A DNA stretch of 64,000 nucleotides from Xanthostigma xanthostigma (lineage: Eukaryota; Arthropoda; Insecta; Raphidioptera; Raphidiidae): positions 12,772,001 to 12,836,000 of the forward strand of contig OY754468.1 of NCBI GenBank assembly GCA_963575645.1, read 5' to 3'. A model generated the notes under the pieces. It did no database searches and was not told where the DNA came from. It saw only the letters and a program-made list of their open reading frames with translations. Shown here piece by piece: positions 10,773 to 22,377 of the stretch; position 1 is the first letter of the stretch; every line of letters starts with the position of its first letter. The position numbers and the translations under genes were made by a program.

Positions 10773-11424
10773 ATTTATTTTCCACTTTTTAGTTCGATTT
10801 ATTGTCAAAAATTTGCCGAAAAAAAACAATTTTTTTTTTCGGCGTGGACGGGATTAGAACCCACGACCGGTGAATCCGAGAGTTGACGTCAGCGATGAAA
10901 CGATTACCTTTGGACTTTTTCGGATAAGCTCACGTAATCGTCTCGTAATGTAATTTAAACTATTTGTGCTAAGTATTGAGACAATTAAATAAATAAATTT
11001 TAATAAAATTAATAAACAATTTAAAATATTTATTTTGAATGTTTTATTATAAAATTGTTGTGAACAAGATATCTTAGAATGTACACACAGAAAATTTCTG
11101 ATATCTTAATTTGATTGGAATTGACAAAGTGAAAAATAATCAATTAAACGACACATGCAAAAAGAAATTTGGATCGGTAGATCACCAAGTACTCCAGATT
11201 CTCCCTGATGTGGTTTAAAGGAAAAATTTCAGCACTTTTTCACAGCTTATTTTACTACATTCTATTTCAACCTTTTTAAAACCTACTGCCTTTCAGACAA
11301 AAAAACATTTCTTTTTATTTATTTCACGGCGTCGTTCAACATGCAGAAACCAAAAATGACACGCGCCCTGACAAAACAAATAGACAAGTCAGTAAATACC
11401 CAATTGTAATTATTACCTACTCCT
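10773..11424. other. no gene; possible SINE T-arm remnant at 10835-10880
   Basis: On the minus strand GTGGGTTCTAATCCCGTCCAC resembles a B box with a T stem and is followed by an A-run. No A box was found with it. The rest is AT-rich. Confidence 0.3.
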
Positions 11425-11515
11425 AAGCCACGTACAATATAATCTAAAAGTTTTGAATCGTTACAGCGAAGACCCGCGCCTTAGACCGCTCGGTCAACGA
11501 TTGCTCTTACAGTAG
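11425..11515 (-). repeat. tRNA(Leu/Ser)-derived SINE-like head
   Basis: Minus strand TGACCGAGCGGTCTAAGGCG is nearly the A-box region of tRNA-Leu, and GATTCAAAACT about 26 bases on resembles a B box. The rest of the tRNA is not recognisable. Confidence 0.4.
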
Positions 11516-12488
11516 TGGCATAACATACTAACAGTAATAAACCACTTGCTGTAGTCCAAAGGAAGGTTACAAATAAACATACATACAAACTTACAAGTGA
11601 AGTTAATATAAAGCGTGTAAAAAGGAAAAATTTTGCATATTTTGTCCACTTACCCACTATTTAAGAATTTATTTGAATAAACATTACGGACGATAACAAT
11701 GGAAAATGTAATAAACAACATTGCTCGGCTATTCTGAAACACGGTTAGCTATTCAAAGTATAGCTAGTAGGTTATATGAAAATGATATCTTACGTTAAGT
11801 TCTCATTCTAATGCGCTCGTCTCGTCGCGGGTGATAGAAAGAGACCGAAAAGCCGTACAACAGCGGGTAGGAAAGAGAGGAGAGGCGGAGAAGAATAGGT
11901 TTGGTTAATTTGTTTCGAACTCCAAGAGTTGAGTTTTCTTGTGATATTCTCTTCTGTTCACTTAACGCTCTACACTCAACACAGAGACACCTTTAAATGG
12001 AAGAAGTTGGTTTAGAAGCGGGGAGTATTTTCAGTAAGTGTTATTTTGGAACAGTGACGAGATCTGACAAGTACCTGTTACTGAAGTCACGGTGTAACTG
12101 ATAATGGAACGGGTTCCGGGCGCGGCTTATTCAATATCGCTATGTGCAGCTGCTTGGAAGGGAGGCGCTGAACGATCGTAGCGGCGGAAGTTGGCATTTT
12201 TACGGTACATGTAATGAAATATAATCAAAGGTAAAAAGTCACAATTCGTAGATGCTGCGATGGTAACTAATATTGTTGAACTATTTGATTACAGTTTTTA
12301 TAAACTTTGACTGTTCTTCTTTCACATTTGGTTTGAAACTTTGGTGTTGCACATTAATTATAATTCACTTTTTACTAGTTGTCCCATTTGACATAATGCA
12401 TAAAAGTGCCAGTGGGTTCGCCGGTTAATGGCGCTAGATGTTGCGACTTTGATGTTGCACATAGCGAATAGGAATGCGCATGCAATAA
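11516..12488. other. no gene recognised
   Basis: Includes a purine-rich patch (11830-11900). ACACAGAGACACCTTT near 11978 recurs loosely near 14763, possibly pieces of one old retroelement. Confidence 0.35.
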
Positions 12489-12552
12489 GTGTATCCCATC
12501 AAAAACATAAACGTGAAAAAGAGAGCCAAGTTCAAAATTCAATACATAAGGG

Positions 12553-12687
12553 ATTGAGATCTAAAAAGGTGCCAAGTTTTCACTTGGCAAGTTTTCGTGT
12601 TTTATATTATGATTTATACCTAAACTTCATGTTTATAATATGTGTGAAAACTTGCCAAGTGAAAACTTGACAATATTTTAGATCTGA
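12553..12687. repeat. foldback with nested palindrome
   Basis: Arms TGAGATCTAAAAAGGTGCC... and its reverse complement ending TTTTAGATCTGA, about 43 bp each; each arm also holds the small palindrome CCAAGTTTTCACTTGG. Confidence 0.8.
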
Positions 12688-12696
12688 ATTCTTTTT

Positions 12697-13662
12697 GACG
12701 TGATAACGTCTTATAAATTGATGAATCACCAATCTTATAAATTGATAAAACACCGACTGCATGCACGAAAAAGTGTAACGTAACGTTCCTAACGCGTAAC
12801 GTTCCGCCTGACCCTGTGCGTGCTTTTTGCTAATTTCTCGCTCAATTTAAATCAGATCGGTTTGAAACCAGTCTTAAACGAATGAGGAGAACATTTTACA
12901 TAGATTTCGTATAACAGAATTTGCCTAAACAGTTTTTTTATACAAATTTATATAGAAAAATAGCTGTATAAATGCAATGTTGTCTAATGCATGACGCGAC
13001 GCGGTCGGTCGTCTTTGTTTGCCGTACATGGAAATTAGAAAATAACGTATGTCTTGTCTTAACATGAAAACGGCTGCATTTCTAATGTTTAATTCAATTT
13101 TTTGACATTGGTATTTTGTGAAATGCAACGCCTTCTAAGTTAACTATTGGAATAACTAATTATTATTAGAACATAATACTTTGACAGTTGCAAACGTCAC
13201 TTTTGACATTTCTTATCATTCCGACACAAAGGATAAGCGGATTGAAACAACATTTTGGGAGGATGTTTGATATGCAAATATGAAGTGGCCTATTGTTTTT
13301 GGGGAACATCGGCGCATGCGTAAAAGAATATATCTCTTATAATGATGTTTTATATAATAATAATATAGTTTTTAAAACGGTTTTTACTCTATCTATTTTT
13401 ACTAGAAATTTTTGTAAATTTTTTGGGGAAAATCGGCGCATGCGCAAAAGAGATACATGCCATAGTTGTTTTTTATATAATAATAGTGTACTTTTTATAG
13501 TGTTTTATTATTCTACTTAATAAAATTTACCTAAATTTGAAGCGAAAGATGCAATATCATAGATTCGAATTATTATTATTATTATATAAATTTAGGTTAT
13601 GTATTACGGAATACGTTATCACGTAAAACTATCGTCCGTAAACCGACTTTACAGACAACCAA
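12697..13662 (+). mobile_element. T-tract element, copy 3 (long)
   Basis: Begins GACGTGATAACGTC, ends TTTACAGACAACC, flanked by T-runs. The end blocks equal those of the copy at 18903, but the core (12829-13555) matches the repeat at 3570-4262 and not the core at 18903. No long coding frame. Confidence 0.72.
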
Positions 13663-13725
13663 TTTTTTTGTATTGAATTTTGAACTTGGCTCCCTTTTTT
13701 ACAATTATGTTTTTGGTAGGATATC

Positions 13726-14121
13726 ATTACTTTTTGTAAAGAAATTATTATTATTTTTCATTCAAAAGTGACTTGTAAAATTAAGTTTTTTTCCTGCACC
13801 TATAGTTTTTTTTCGAAAGGCTCTAGCTGTTAATAAAAATCTATTACTTAGGAAGAATTCAAATATTAAAAATTCACTGTTTTCTGATTTTTTCTTTTAT
13901 ATACACACAATTACCTAGCTGGACGCGAAATTTCAACTTTCTAAGTCATTTGGAAGTGGGTTAGGTTTTTGATCTATTCAGTCAGTCAGTGCCGATTTTT
14001 CGACGTTAATATCTCAATAACCGTTTGAGCTGTATTTATAAAATTTGGAGTTCTAGTTAATCTAAGGGGTTTTATTAAATAAACCCAATTTCATGTGATT
14101 ACGTTAAAAATAGATTTTGAG
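13726..14121. other. no gene recognised
   Basis: AT-rich; no partner seen. Confidence 0.4.
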
Positions 14122-14551
14122 TTATTAAGAGTATTCGTCCCTGCAAACACCCCCTGCACTCTTCATCTCAAATCTTTTCCCCTCGCCTAAAAACGGTTCG
14201 CGCTCTCCCGACGCTATTTTTAAAGCTAGAGGGTTCTGGTAAACGCCAAATGAAAGACAAAGAATCAGACTACAGATCCTTTCGGCGAATTTTTTGAAAA
14301 ACAGTTTCGACTACGTGTAAAATATTACGTAACTTATTATTTTTTCAAAAGGTTGTAAGTTTTTTCAGGAATTTTTTTTCAAAAAATTCGCCTGAAGGAT
14401 CTGTAGTCTGATTCTTTGTCTTTCATTTGGCGTTTACCAGAACCCACTAGCTTTAAAAATAGCGTCGGTAGAGCGCGAACCGTTTTTAAGCGAGGGGAAA
14501 AGATTTGAGATGAAGGGTGCAGAGGGTATTTGCAGGGACGAAAACTCTTAA
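14122..14551. repeat. long foldback (430 bp)
   Basis: Left arm from TTATTAAGAGTATTCGTCCC and right arm ending GGGACGAAAACTCTTAA are reverse complements over about 185 bp with few differences, around a loop of about 60 bp near 14310-14368. Non-coding. Confidence 0.85.
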
Positions 14552-15219
14552 GGGGTCAAAAGTGGCTCCAAATGGTTCATGTAATATAACACAAGGTCGC
14601 TGCTTCCTTTTTCTTTGTTGAACTTGGCTTGACACGCTGCCGCGTGGTCTAGATTTCGGGTGGAGCGTGTCGATGTTGTTGCCGAATAACCGATATTTGG
14701 AACTGTTATTTTGTGCGCAACTGGAACGTATTGTTGCTGTTACATTTTTCCTCGTCTCTAATACAGAGACACCTTTTGAGAAGAAGAAGAAGTTGGTTGA
14801 ATAAGAAGAGCGATCGTCCTAATTTAATCACGCGCTTCTGAACTTGATGTTGAATTACTACGCTTTAAGTTCTCTCGCTGTTCATTTAACGAGTCCGTTT
14901 GCAAATTTAATAGTACAGGATAATCGCTTCAAATCGACATCTTTGCCCGTCTATTTAAATTATTGTTACACTATTCAATCGGCACAGTACTGAATACGAT
15001 AACTTGCTTCTTTTATCTGCCTTTGTTTCATGAAGCACTGTACAGGCGACGTCTCTCTCAAGACTGACAATCGAAAACGAGAGCAAAATTCATTCGAGAG
15101 TTCAACATTAAGATACGTCTAATCTTAGATTAACGTCAGAATGGAACTCTTCAAAATCAATCTTAATTCTATTAGAAAATAGTAGATACTAATTCGTTTT
15201 TATATTTTTTGGATTATTT
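14552..15219. other. no gene recognised
   Basis: No long frame. Near 15124, TTAACGTCAGAATGGAACTC is shared with 53092 and (inverted) 62150. Confidence 0.4.
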
Positions 15220-15253
15220 CTGAAGAAGTTTCAAATATGGACCAAAACGTCAT
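15220..15253 (+). repeat. Penelope-type CTGAAGA...AAACGTC hairpin remnant
   Basis: CTGAAGAAG, a decayed hairpin and AAAACGTCAT match the sister copy at 53195-53227; both are preceded by GATTATTT. Penelope-like terminal repeats carry hammerhead-like motifs of this form. Confidence 0.4.
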
Positions 15254-15301
15254 CTATTGAATCATTAACTTATAATTTTACAATTTTTTGTGAATCTACA
15301 G

Positions 15302-15832
15302 CAGATGTCCCCAAACTTTTTTGTCTCGTAGACCACTAGTCATGTTTTTCGGTTTTGGGTAAACCCCCTGCTTATCTGATATTGATTTTTTGCAAATTCA
15401 TTAATTTCAAATGTATTTTTGACAACCGGTATAGTGCTACTCACTTTGAACGATTTATAACGGTAGTGAAATGTAGTGAGAAATGTTTAGTTTTACACAT
15501 TTATTAATTAGATTCAAATTAAACGAATCAAATTAAAATTTACTTTATGTTACATAAAATAACTAAGCAAAAAATAAACGCTTTTAGTGTGAGGGATGAA
15601 CCCTGATGCTTTAATAATACATTTTCAACATTTGGCATCAATTTAGTTAGAGTTAATCTTAAATCTCTTCGGTTAACGATGTCCAGTTTGTTTCTTTTTT
15701 GTTAGGAGATTCACTATCGTTGACCCCCATTTTCATTTCATGGACCCCCAATTTTTTTTCCCGCTTACATGGACCCCTTGCAAGTTGTCGTCGACCCCTG
15801 GGGGTCGATATAGACCACTTTGGGAATCACTG
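15302..15832. mobile_element. hAT-type MITE
   Basis: Starts CAGATGTCCCCAAACTTTTT, ends AGTGG-like CTTTGGGAATCACTG. Flanks ATCTACAG and GTCTACAG match at 7 of 8 bases, the 8-bp target duplication of hAT elements. 531 bp, non-coding. Confidence 0.85.
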
Positions 15833-17165
15833 GTCTACAGTCTGAAAAAATTGGTGGTTAGTAATTTTATTTCTATTAAGATACGTCATCCGAAGGAATC
15901 ATTCAAACTATAAAAATCATTCGAATGGCGACCTATTACTAAAATCATTCGATTATATCTAATTTTAACCAGTGTACCCGTGCTAAACCTTTTGCATGTA
16001 TTTTCATATTGTTTTCAAAAATCGATATTTTGATACAGACCTACGACAATAATTTTATTCCTCTTGCATTAGTTTCCATTTACAGTTATTTTTCTTTTGA
16101 TTTAGCTTGATCCATCAAGTTGTTTCTATATTTAATTGGTTATAAATTCAAAGAAAATGTATGAGATCTGTTCATCGTTGTCATGGTTACCCCGCAAGAG
16201 CTGTCACAATTCATTTTTAGAAAATCTAACCTCATTTGATACATTTACGATTTCACTATTTTTTTCTGATCTGAGACCAAATTTTAGACTTGGTACAGTT
16301 CATGTAATATTTAAAAACTCTATTTTGGCATTAAATTAACATGAACTTACACGTTCTTAAATTGTTTGGAAAATAAAGTAAAATTTATTTGTCTATTAAT
16401 ATTTGGAATATTTGCGCTAAAAAAACTAACTAATTTAAATATACACTTCAATTGTCAAAGTCGACTTGTCAAACTGTTTGTAAAATTTCCGACATACGTA
16501 CATATTTGCATTTCTCTCACACTCATGTCTCGTGAACATCGAAGGATTTTCTCTCTTTACGTTCCTCTTCACCCCGCTGCCGCCTCGTCATTTTTACTAT
16601 TATCGCTTGAAAGAAGACCTTTTAAAGAAATTTCACCAAAAAAAAATAGCGATAACATATCTGTGGACTAAAGGCTTCAGTTTAAAAAAAAATTGTGTCA
16701 ATCGGTTGAGTAGGGATGGCTGGCGGATTGTCTAGAGATTTAGGGCTTGTGTTTTAAATATATAGATTCACCTGGGAGGGTTAATATAAATAAGATGGTG
16801 GAGAGTATATATGCAGTACTTGTATTATGCTGATACGGACAGGAGGAGGCCGCGTCACCGTCGTCGCACTATAATATATAGGCGTGGTAGTTACAGAGTC
16901 GGGCGGAAGAGGCGCGCGCGCGACGGTTGCGCCTGTATTGTATGCAACCCGAGATGTCGGCAACACGTAACTGAGACGAATCACCGTTGCACGGGGAATA
17001 TGGAGTTACCTTTTGTGTTGTGCTGCAGCAAGACTTGAAGCAAGACGCTCTTCTCTGCCGGTGCCTATTTCGTTACATAAAATCTTATACAGGGGTGCTG
17101 AATCGTTGTGCTCTGTGCTCTCGTCTACCTACATTGCACACGTCTACGCGTAGCTGCGTCTTTTT
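15833..17165. other. no gene recognised; GC-rich patch at 16840-16990
   Basis: The GC-rich patch holds open frames on both strands (for example 75 codons at 16811-17038, Arg- and Cys-rich), but no family motif. A possible exon cannot be excluded. Confidence 0.35.
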
Positions 17166-17557
17166 GAAGTAAAACTTCTTTACGCACGCTTGACTTGGGG
17201 AGTAAGCTGGTGAATGCGTGACGAGAGATTTACGGAAACTGTGATCGAGCGAGGCGAACAGAAATGGAGAGGGAGATATAAGTTAGTGAAGATAGAAAGA
17301 GGATGAGAAACACTTCACTGGCTAGTGGCGCCATCAGGTGGCCGAAACAAATACTTCACTGGCCAGTGGCGCTATCGGGTGACAGAAAAAAGTAATATTT
17401 TGTTCAATACATTAAATATTCTACATTTAAAGTGAATAAAATTGTAAATTCATTTTAAAGTTCATATTTTGTGAATTTTCGGGTGAATAATAACAAATTA
17501 TGGCAGGAAGAAGTTTTACTTCAGTCGTGTGGTCTAGAGCACACTCGTGTCTTTTTT
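17166..17557 (+). mobile_element. GAAGTAAAACTTC repeat, copy 1
   Basis: Begins with the self-complementary GAAGTAAAACTTC and ends AAGTTTTACTTCAGTCGTGT then GGTCTAGAGCACACTCG and a T-run. It shares its length with 31881-32308 and its ends with 60184-60706. No coding frame. Class unknown. Confidence 0.65.
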
Positions 17558-17610
17558 TCGTTAGCTAGATACAAGCAGAGTAAATTATAGATGCTAGACA
17601 ACTGAGGGAA

Positions 17611-18052
17611 TATAGTGTAGACTCTATATAGCGACACTCAAGGAACTGTGCACTTTGTGGCGTTATTAAAAGAAGAAGAAAGAATCCATTAATATTTTTT
17701 TACTATAATATGTATTGACTCATAATATTTAAAATTTACAACTGATCAACATTCATACTATCACAAAGCAGCTGAGCTAAACATATGAAAATAATCCCAA
17801 CAAACAAAAGAACGAATTTCTTAGAATCTTCGGTACGCATGATGCCGACAACAAAGCAACAAAATAACGAACAAGTACTGCATATTGCTTAATGATGACG
17901 TATTGTTGTCGTTATTTAGAGTGGATGTGTCGCTATTTAGACTGTATCCATTGTATGAGCGACAAGGTAAACCAACTAGAGTTAAGTAATTTCGACGTTT
18001 TAAGGAGCTTGTCGTTATATCGAGTGACGTTAAATGGAGTTTACACTGTATA
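17611..18052 (-). mobile_element. pogo/Tigger-type MITE
   Basis: Inverted ends AGTGTAGACTCTATATAGCG and, reversed, CAGTGTAAACTCCATTTAACG-like, flanked by TA. It is an internally deleted relative of the element at 29084, which keeps transposase codons. Confidence 0.7.
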
Positions 18053-18054
18053 TA

Positions 18055-18260
18055 AAACAAAGTCCCTATGCCGCGTCTGTCTGTTTATCTGTTTGAACGC
18101 ATAAACTCAAAAACTACCGAATGAATTTTCATACGGTTTTCACTAATAGAAAGAGCGATTAACGAGAAAGGCTTCTGTATATAATTTGTAAATATTTTGT
18201 ACAAAATGACGGTGTATTGTCAAAAAAAAACTGTTTTCGTTCGCGGTTGGGATTCCACAA
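18055..18260 (+). mobile_element. Helitron-like 5' block, also at 21480-21700
   Basis: TTTTCATACGGTTTTCACTA, then AATAGAAAGAG and TTTGTAAATATTTTGTACAA recur at 21550-21635 in the same order. No CTAG end is joined to either. Confidence 0.5.
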
Positions 18261-18844
18261 TTTTCTTGTATTTACTTAGTGAAATTTAAATGCGCACTTA
18301 ATATACACAGTTGCAAGTGTACAACTGTACCTTACAAAATACGATGATATACATAAAACGCAAAATGGATATGATGAAATGATTAATTCATGAAGCATTT
18401 TGATATGCAATATAAATAATTTTTAAATTTGTTTTAGAATATACTTACCTACTACATAAATAACATATTTACTAAGGAATACAGAAATACCTTCAGGTTT
18501 TCTTTAAACAGAAAGCAAAAACAGAAATCGACATCAGAAATCACCAGTTAAAATTTACAACAAAGAAATAGAAATAACTAAAATGTGGTGGAAGTCGCGG
18601 TGTTGGTGGTGTAAGAACGTGTCTCTAGTTGTGTTACAAGCTTTTTTCCATGCCACATGACAGATTTGAAAGACAAACTTTTGTTGTAATGTAATTTAAA
18701 GAAAAAATAACATTTAAAATCTTTATTAAAGTGTGGGTCCGTGACATTAATAAACGATCCACTGTTTTATAATTATGAATCTAACTTAAATAGTTTTTTT
18801 TTTCTTTGTAGTACCTACCTATATTTTGACAAAAACTCGTTTTG
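18261..18844. other. no gene recognised
   Basis: AT-rich; nothing seen. Confidence 0.4.
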
Positions 18845-18848
18845 TTAA

Positions 18849-20159
18849 GGGGGGCACCTAGTGTAACAGCTCAAAAAAACCGCTTATTTCAAACATTTTA
18901 TTGACGTGATAACGTCTTATAAATTGATGAATCACCAATCTTATAAATTGATGAAACACCGGCTGCATGCACGAAAAAGTGTAACGTTCCTAACGTTCCG
19001 CCTGACCCTGTGCGTGCTTTTCTCGAAAACGGCCCTAACGATTTGGATGAAATTTACTGAAAAGGGATTTTGGGGGGCAAAAATCGTTTTAGCTAGGTCT
19101 CATCTCTCGAAAAAATCGTTTTCATACAAATTTTATCATTATAAAAATCAATTTTTTGACGTATGAAAATACTTAAATATTGTAAGTAGGTTTTGGAATT
19201 TTATATAAACAGTGAAACAATTGTTTTCAAAATATTATGACAATTAATCTTTGAGACTTAAAATAAATACGAAAGAAAGAAAGTTAAAAAAAACAATTAG
19301 GTACCTACTTATTATTATAGGTGGTGAGTATTTTAATACATAAAATTAACCTAAATTTGAAGCGAAAGATGCAATATCATAGATTCGAATTATTATAATT
19401 ATTATATGTAGAATTTAGGTTATGTATTACGGAATACGTTATCACGTAAAACTATCGTCCGTAAACCGACTTTACAGACAACCAATTTTTTTTTAGACTA
19501 ACTATGTTTTTATGATATTTTAATAAATTAGGCCTTATAGAACATCTTTTAAAGTTCTTAAAAAAATGTATTAATTTTTTCGGTACAAAATGGGGGCGTT
19601 GTAAGCATTTCTATCAGGCGCGTTGCAGTTGCAACGTCCAATTTATGGGCGCAATTACAGCCCTTAAAATTAACCCGGAACATCCATTCAAAAAATTTCT
19701 TCCTAATATAGCATTCATAATTCGTAGTTAAACCTATAAAATAATATATATAAAATTGAAAAAAAAGTATTTAATTTGAAGTTTGAATTTTTTCTTTATT
19801 TTTCGCATGAAATGTTGACCTATAAACATTTATAAACAAAATTTATAACAATAATTTACCAAATAAGTAGGTTCAACTACGAATTGAAGTTGTTTTGTAT
19901 ATCTGGTAAAAATTTCAGCCCAAAATCTTTAATAGTTTTGAGAGATTACACCCACAAACTTTTAAATGATGTTTTGAGAAAAACCGCTTTAAAAAAAATC
20001 AGATTTGATAGTGAACAAATTTGTAATTATGAATTAATATCTTAACTATTATCGTAACGAATACCGTTTTGAAATTTTGTAGGCATATTCTTCATAATAT
20101 GTCGAACATTTTTAAGCAAAAAAAAAAATACTTTTGAGTTGTTACACTAGGTGCCCCCC
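18849..20159. mobile_element. TTAA-flanked inverted-repeat element, copy A, with nested T-tract element
   Basis: Inverted ends GGGGGGCACCTAGTGTAACA ... TGTTACACTAGGTGCCCCCC-like, flanked by TTAA (18845-18848) and TTAT (20160-20163). A TTAA duplication suggests a piggyBac-like mechanism, but the ends are not those of a family I can name. Without the nested 18903-19485 element it is about 730 bp. Non-coding. Confidence 0.78.
18903..19485 (+). mobile_element. T-tract element, copy 4 (long, nested)
   Basis: Begins GACGTGATAACGTC and ends TTTACAGACAACCAA. The empty site is readable in copy B at 25242 (ACATTTTATTTTTAGACTAA), so both ends are defined. End blocks match 12697; the core differs. Confidence 0.78.
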
Positions 20160-20289
20160 TTATTTTTTTCATACTACTTTCATGTAATCAAAATTTTTCC
20201 GTCATCAAAATTTACGTAACTGTCCCGTTCCTTCCACCAGGAACGTCCCGTTTCTCTCACCACGTGATTATTTTACGATGTATTTTGGT

Positions 20290-20595
20290 AACTAAAAATA
20301 ATAAAATAAATATAATATAGGTACCACGTTTTTAAAACGAATTAAAAAGCATAAAATAATTTTTTTAACTTGTAGCATTTGAAACGAAAAACGTGGGGCG
20401 CATGCGACAGTAATTATACTTATAAGAAGTGTAGAGAGTAGCTATCAATGAAAAATCTATGAGATGAAACGAATAATACGCCCCAGTTTTTCTTTTCAAA
20501 TCCTAAAAGGTAAAAAAATTATTTTATACTTTTTAGTTCGTTTTAAAAACGTGGTATATTAATTTTTTTTAAATTTATTTTATTTTATCTATTTG
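20290..20595. repeat. foldback related to the 10315/61577 family
   Basis: ACCACGTTTTTAAAACGAAT and its reverse complement bound arms that include ACTAAAAAGT-like and CGTGGGGCGC-like pieces; the central part is less symmetric. Confidence 0.55.
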
Positions 20596-21129
20596 TATTG
20601 ATTGATTATTTGATCTTAAATATGGACAGTTGGCGTCTTTCTATAGATAAAATGAAATTCGAACGTATCGGAGGTTGTTTCCTTTAAGACTTTAAAAGAA
20701 TCAGAATTGTGCCTTCGTCCTCGTACAACATATAAATTTAGTTGTCGGGAAAACCGGCAGAGAACGCCGGAGAACTTGCTCGTTTGATTTTAACATTGTG
20801 TTAGATACGATGGGTGAAAAATCAAGCTCTTCAATCAGCGACCGTCTGATTTTTATTCAAGTCTTGTGCCAGAGCTGTTATAAATAAAGATATCTTCCCA
20901 TTCCCAAGCGGGTGCCGGCGAGCTATACGTATAGCTCAAGCTCGCTGTCTTTGATACGTTCGTTCGCTCGCTTTCATTTCAACTCTGTTTCTTTCTCTTT
21001 CTCTCCGTTTTTGTTAACAAAATCTGCTCGAACCATTGAACTGAAAACCGGTTGTATCTGAATTTTTAGTTCAGTGTCTGCTTTACCTCTGTTGATTATT
21101 TACCTATTTTTGTTCATAAATATTTCTAT
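20596..21129. other. no gene recognised
   Basis: No family motif; pyrimidine-rich tract near 20970-21010. Confidence 0.4.
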
Positions 21130-21486
21130 AATGTCCATATTCACCGAACACTATTAAAGATAGAAGTTACTAATCTTGGCACAAATTTAACGTTAGAATA
21201 AAATTTACTTTCAATTTACCACAAAAAATATCAGGTAGAACAGTTAGTTAAAGAATAAATACACACTGCACTATACCCCTTATCTTTTCGTTGAATATTT
21301 TGGCGTTCTATCAAAAATTCGACCGATGGCGTTAGTGTAAACCTCAAAAAAAAAGTTTCACAAAATATTAATGTTTTATCCACAAACTTTATTTTTTTAC
21401 AACTATACACTTCACAAAAGGTTAATAAACAACACAAATAAATTCACAAGAGCAAACTGTAGATATAATACTCCACGTTTATAGGT
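21130..21486 (+). repeat. about 350-bp repeat shared with 48041-48388
   Basis: Both copies run from CATATTCACCGAACACTATT to TACTCCACGTTTATAGGTTA in the same orientation. Ends and class are unresolved. Confidence 0.65.
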
Positions 21487-21700
21487 TAGTCCATCCACCG
21501 CGTTTGTCTGTCTATCTGAAGCGATGAACTCAAAAATTACCGAACGGATTTTCATACGGTTTTCACTAATAGAAAGAGTGATAAACGAGGAAGGTTTCTT
21601 TATCTAATTTGTAAATATTTTGTACAAAATGGCTGAACTATGACGGTTTTTTGTCAAAAAAAACTGTTTTTGTACGCGTATATGGGCTAACGCTAACCAA
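21487..21700 (+). mobile_element. Helitron-like 5' block, second copy
   Basis: Same order of blocks as 18055-18260, starting right after the 21130 repeat. No CTAG end found. Confidence 0.45.
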
Positions 21701-22081
21701 ATTTTTAAAGAGATACATCAAAACAATATGCTTTGATAGTTCTGCTGTGTACATGGGAAGGTCAATATAATATTTACAGAACAGTTTTGCACCCGGGGCG
21801 AACCACTACTAATATATAAAAATAAATTACAAAACATAAACATGAAACAAGCGCTTTGAAAAATTAATATTAATATAAGTTTAACATTTTGTTCTTGTGT
21901 TTTGATTTTAATATTCACTAATGGACCGTTTTAAAATATCCATTGACTCGAACCGCCTTCTTTATAGTCATATTTTGGTTGATTTAGGCCCGAAGCCAAA
22001 AAAGGTTGCCGACGTCTGAGATAGTCCATGAAATGACTAAACAGCTCATGAAACGTCCAGCAATTCATTAAACGTCTAGAA
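21701..22081. other. no gene; MITE end remnant near 21990-22020
   Basis: AAAAGGTTGCCGACGTCTGAG matches the 3' end of the hAT MITE at 22378 but lacks a partner end. Confidence 0.4.
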
Positions 22082-22369
22082 CAGGAGTGTCAGCCTGATT
22101 TTTCTAAAGGGTCATCTATAAGATTTAGGGTGTGTTAACGGGCCAGACTCTACATTAAAAACTAAAACACATACTAAATTAAAATCTTTATTTATCAATT
22201 TTCATATAAAGGTAGTAAAAAGGGTAAATTATCTTGAGCTTGAGGATCCAGACACCTGAGGTCTCTTGCTTTTGATAAGTTCATTGATGTCAGGTGTCAT
22301 ATTTGAGTTAGTTATTTTCAGAATAGATTGGAATCCTTATCAAAATATATATAAGTTTTGGAATCACTG
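22082..22369. mobile_element. hAT-type MITE (first of a tandem pair)
   Basis: Starts CAGGAGTGTCAGCC, ends TTTTGGAATCACTG. Flanks GTCTAGAA and GTCTAGAC match at 7 of 8. Its right duplication is also the left duplication of the next element. Confidence 0.7.
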
Positions 22370-22377
22370 GTCTAGAC

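Larger units (their letters stand above)
12489..13725. mobile_element. inverted-repeat element enclosing a foldback and a T-tract element
   Basis: Outer arms at about 12490-12546 and 13668-13725 share CAAAAACATAA...AGCCAAGTTCAAAATTCAAT. Inside lies a 135-bp foldback (12553-12687) and then a nested T-tract element (12697-13662). Removing the insert leaves an element of roughly 270 bp. Non-coding. Confidence 0.7.

Noticed and set aside
16811..17038. Arg/Cys-rich 75-codon frame as a possible exon
   Set aside because: Overlapping open frames exist on both strands, and cysteine spacing fits no zinc-binding motif.
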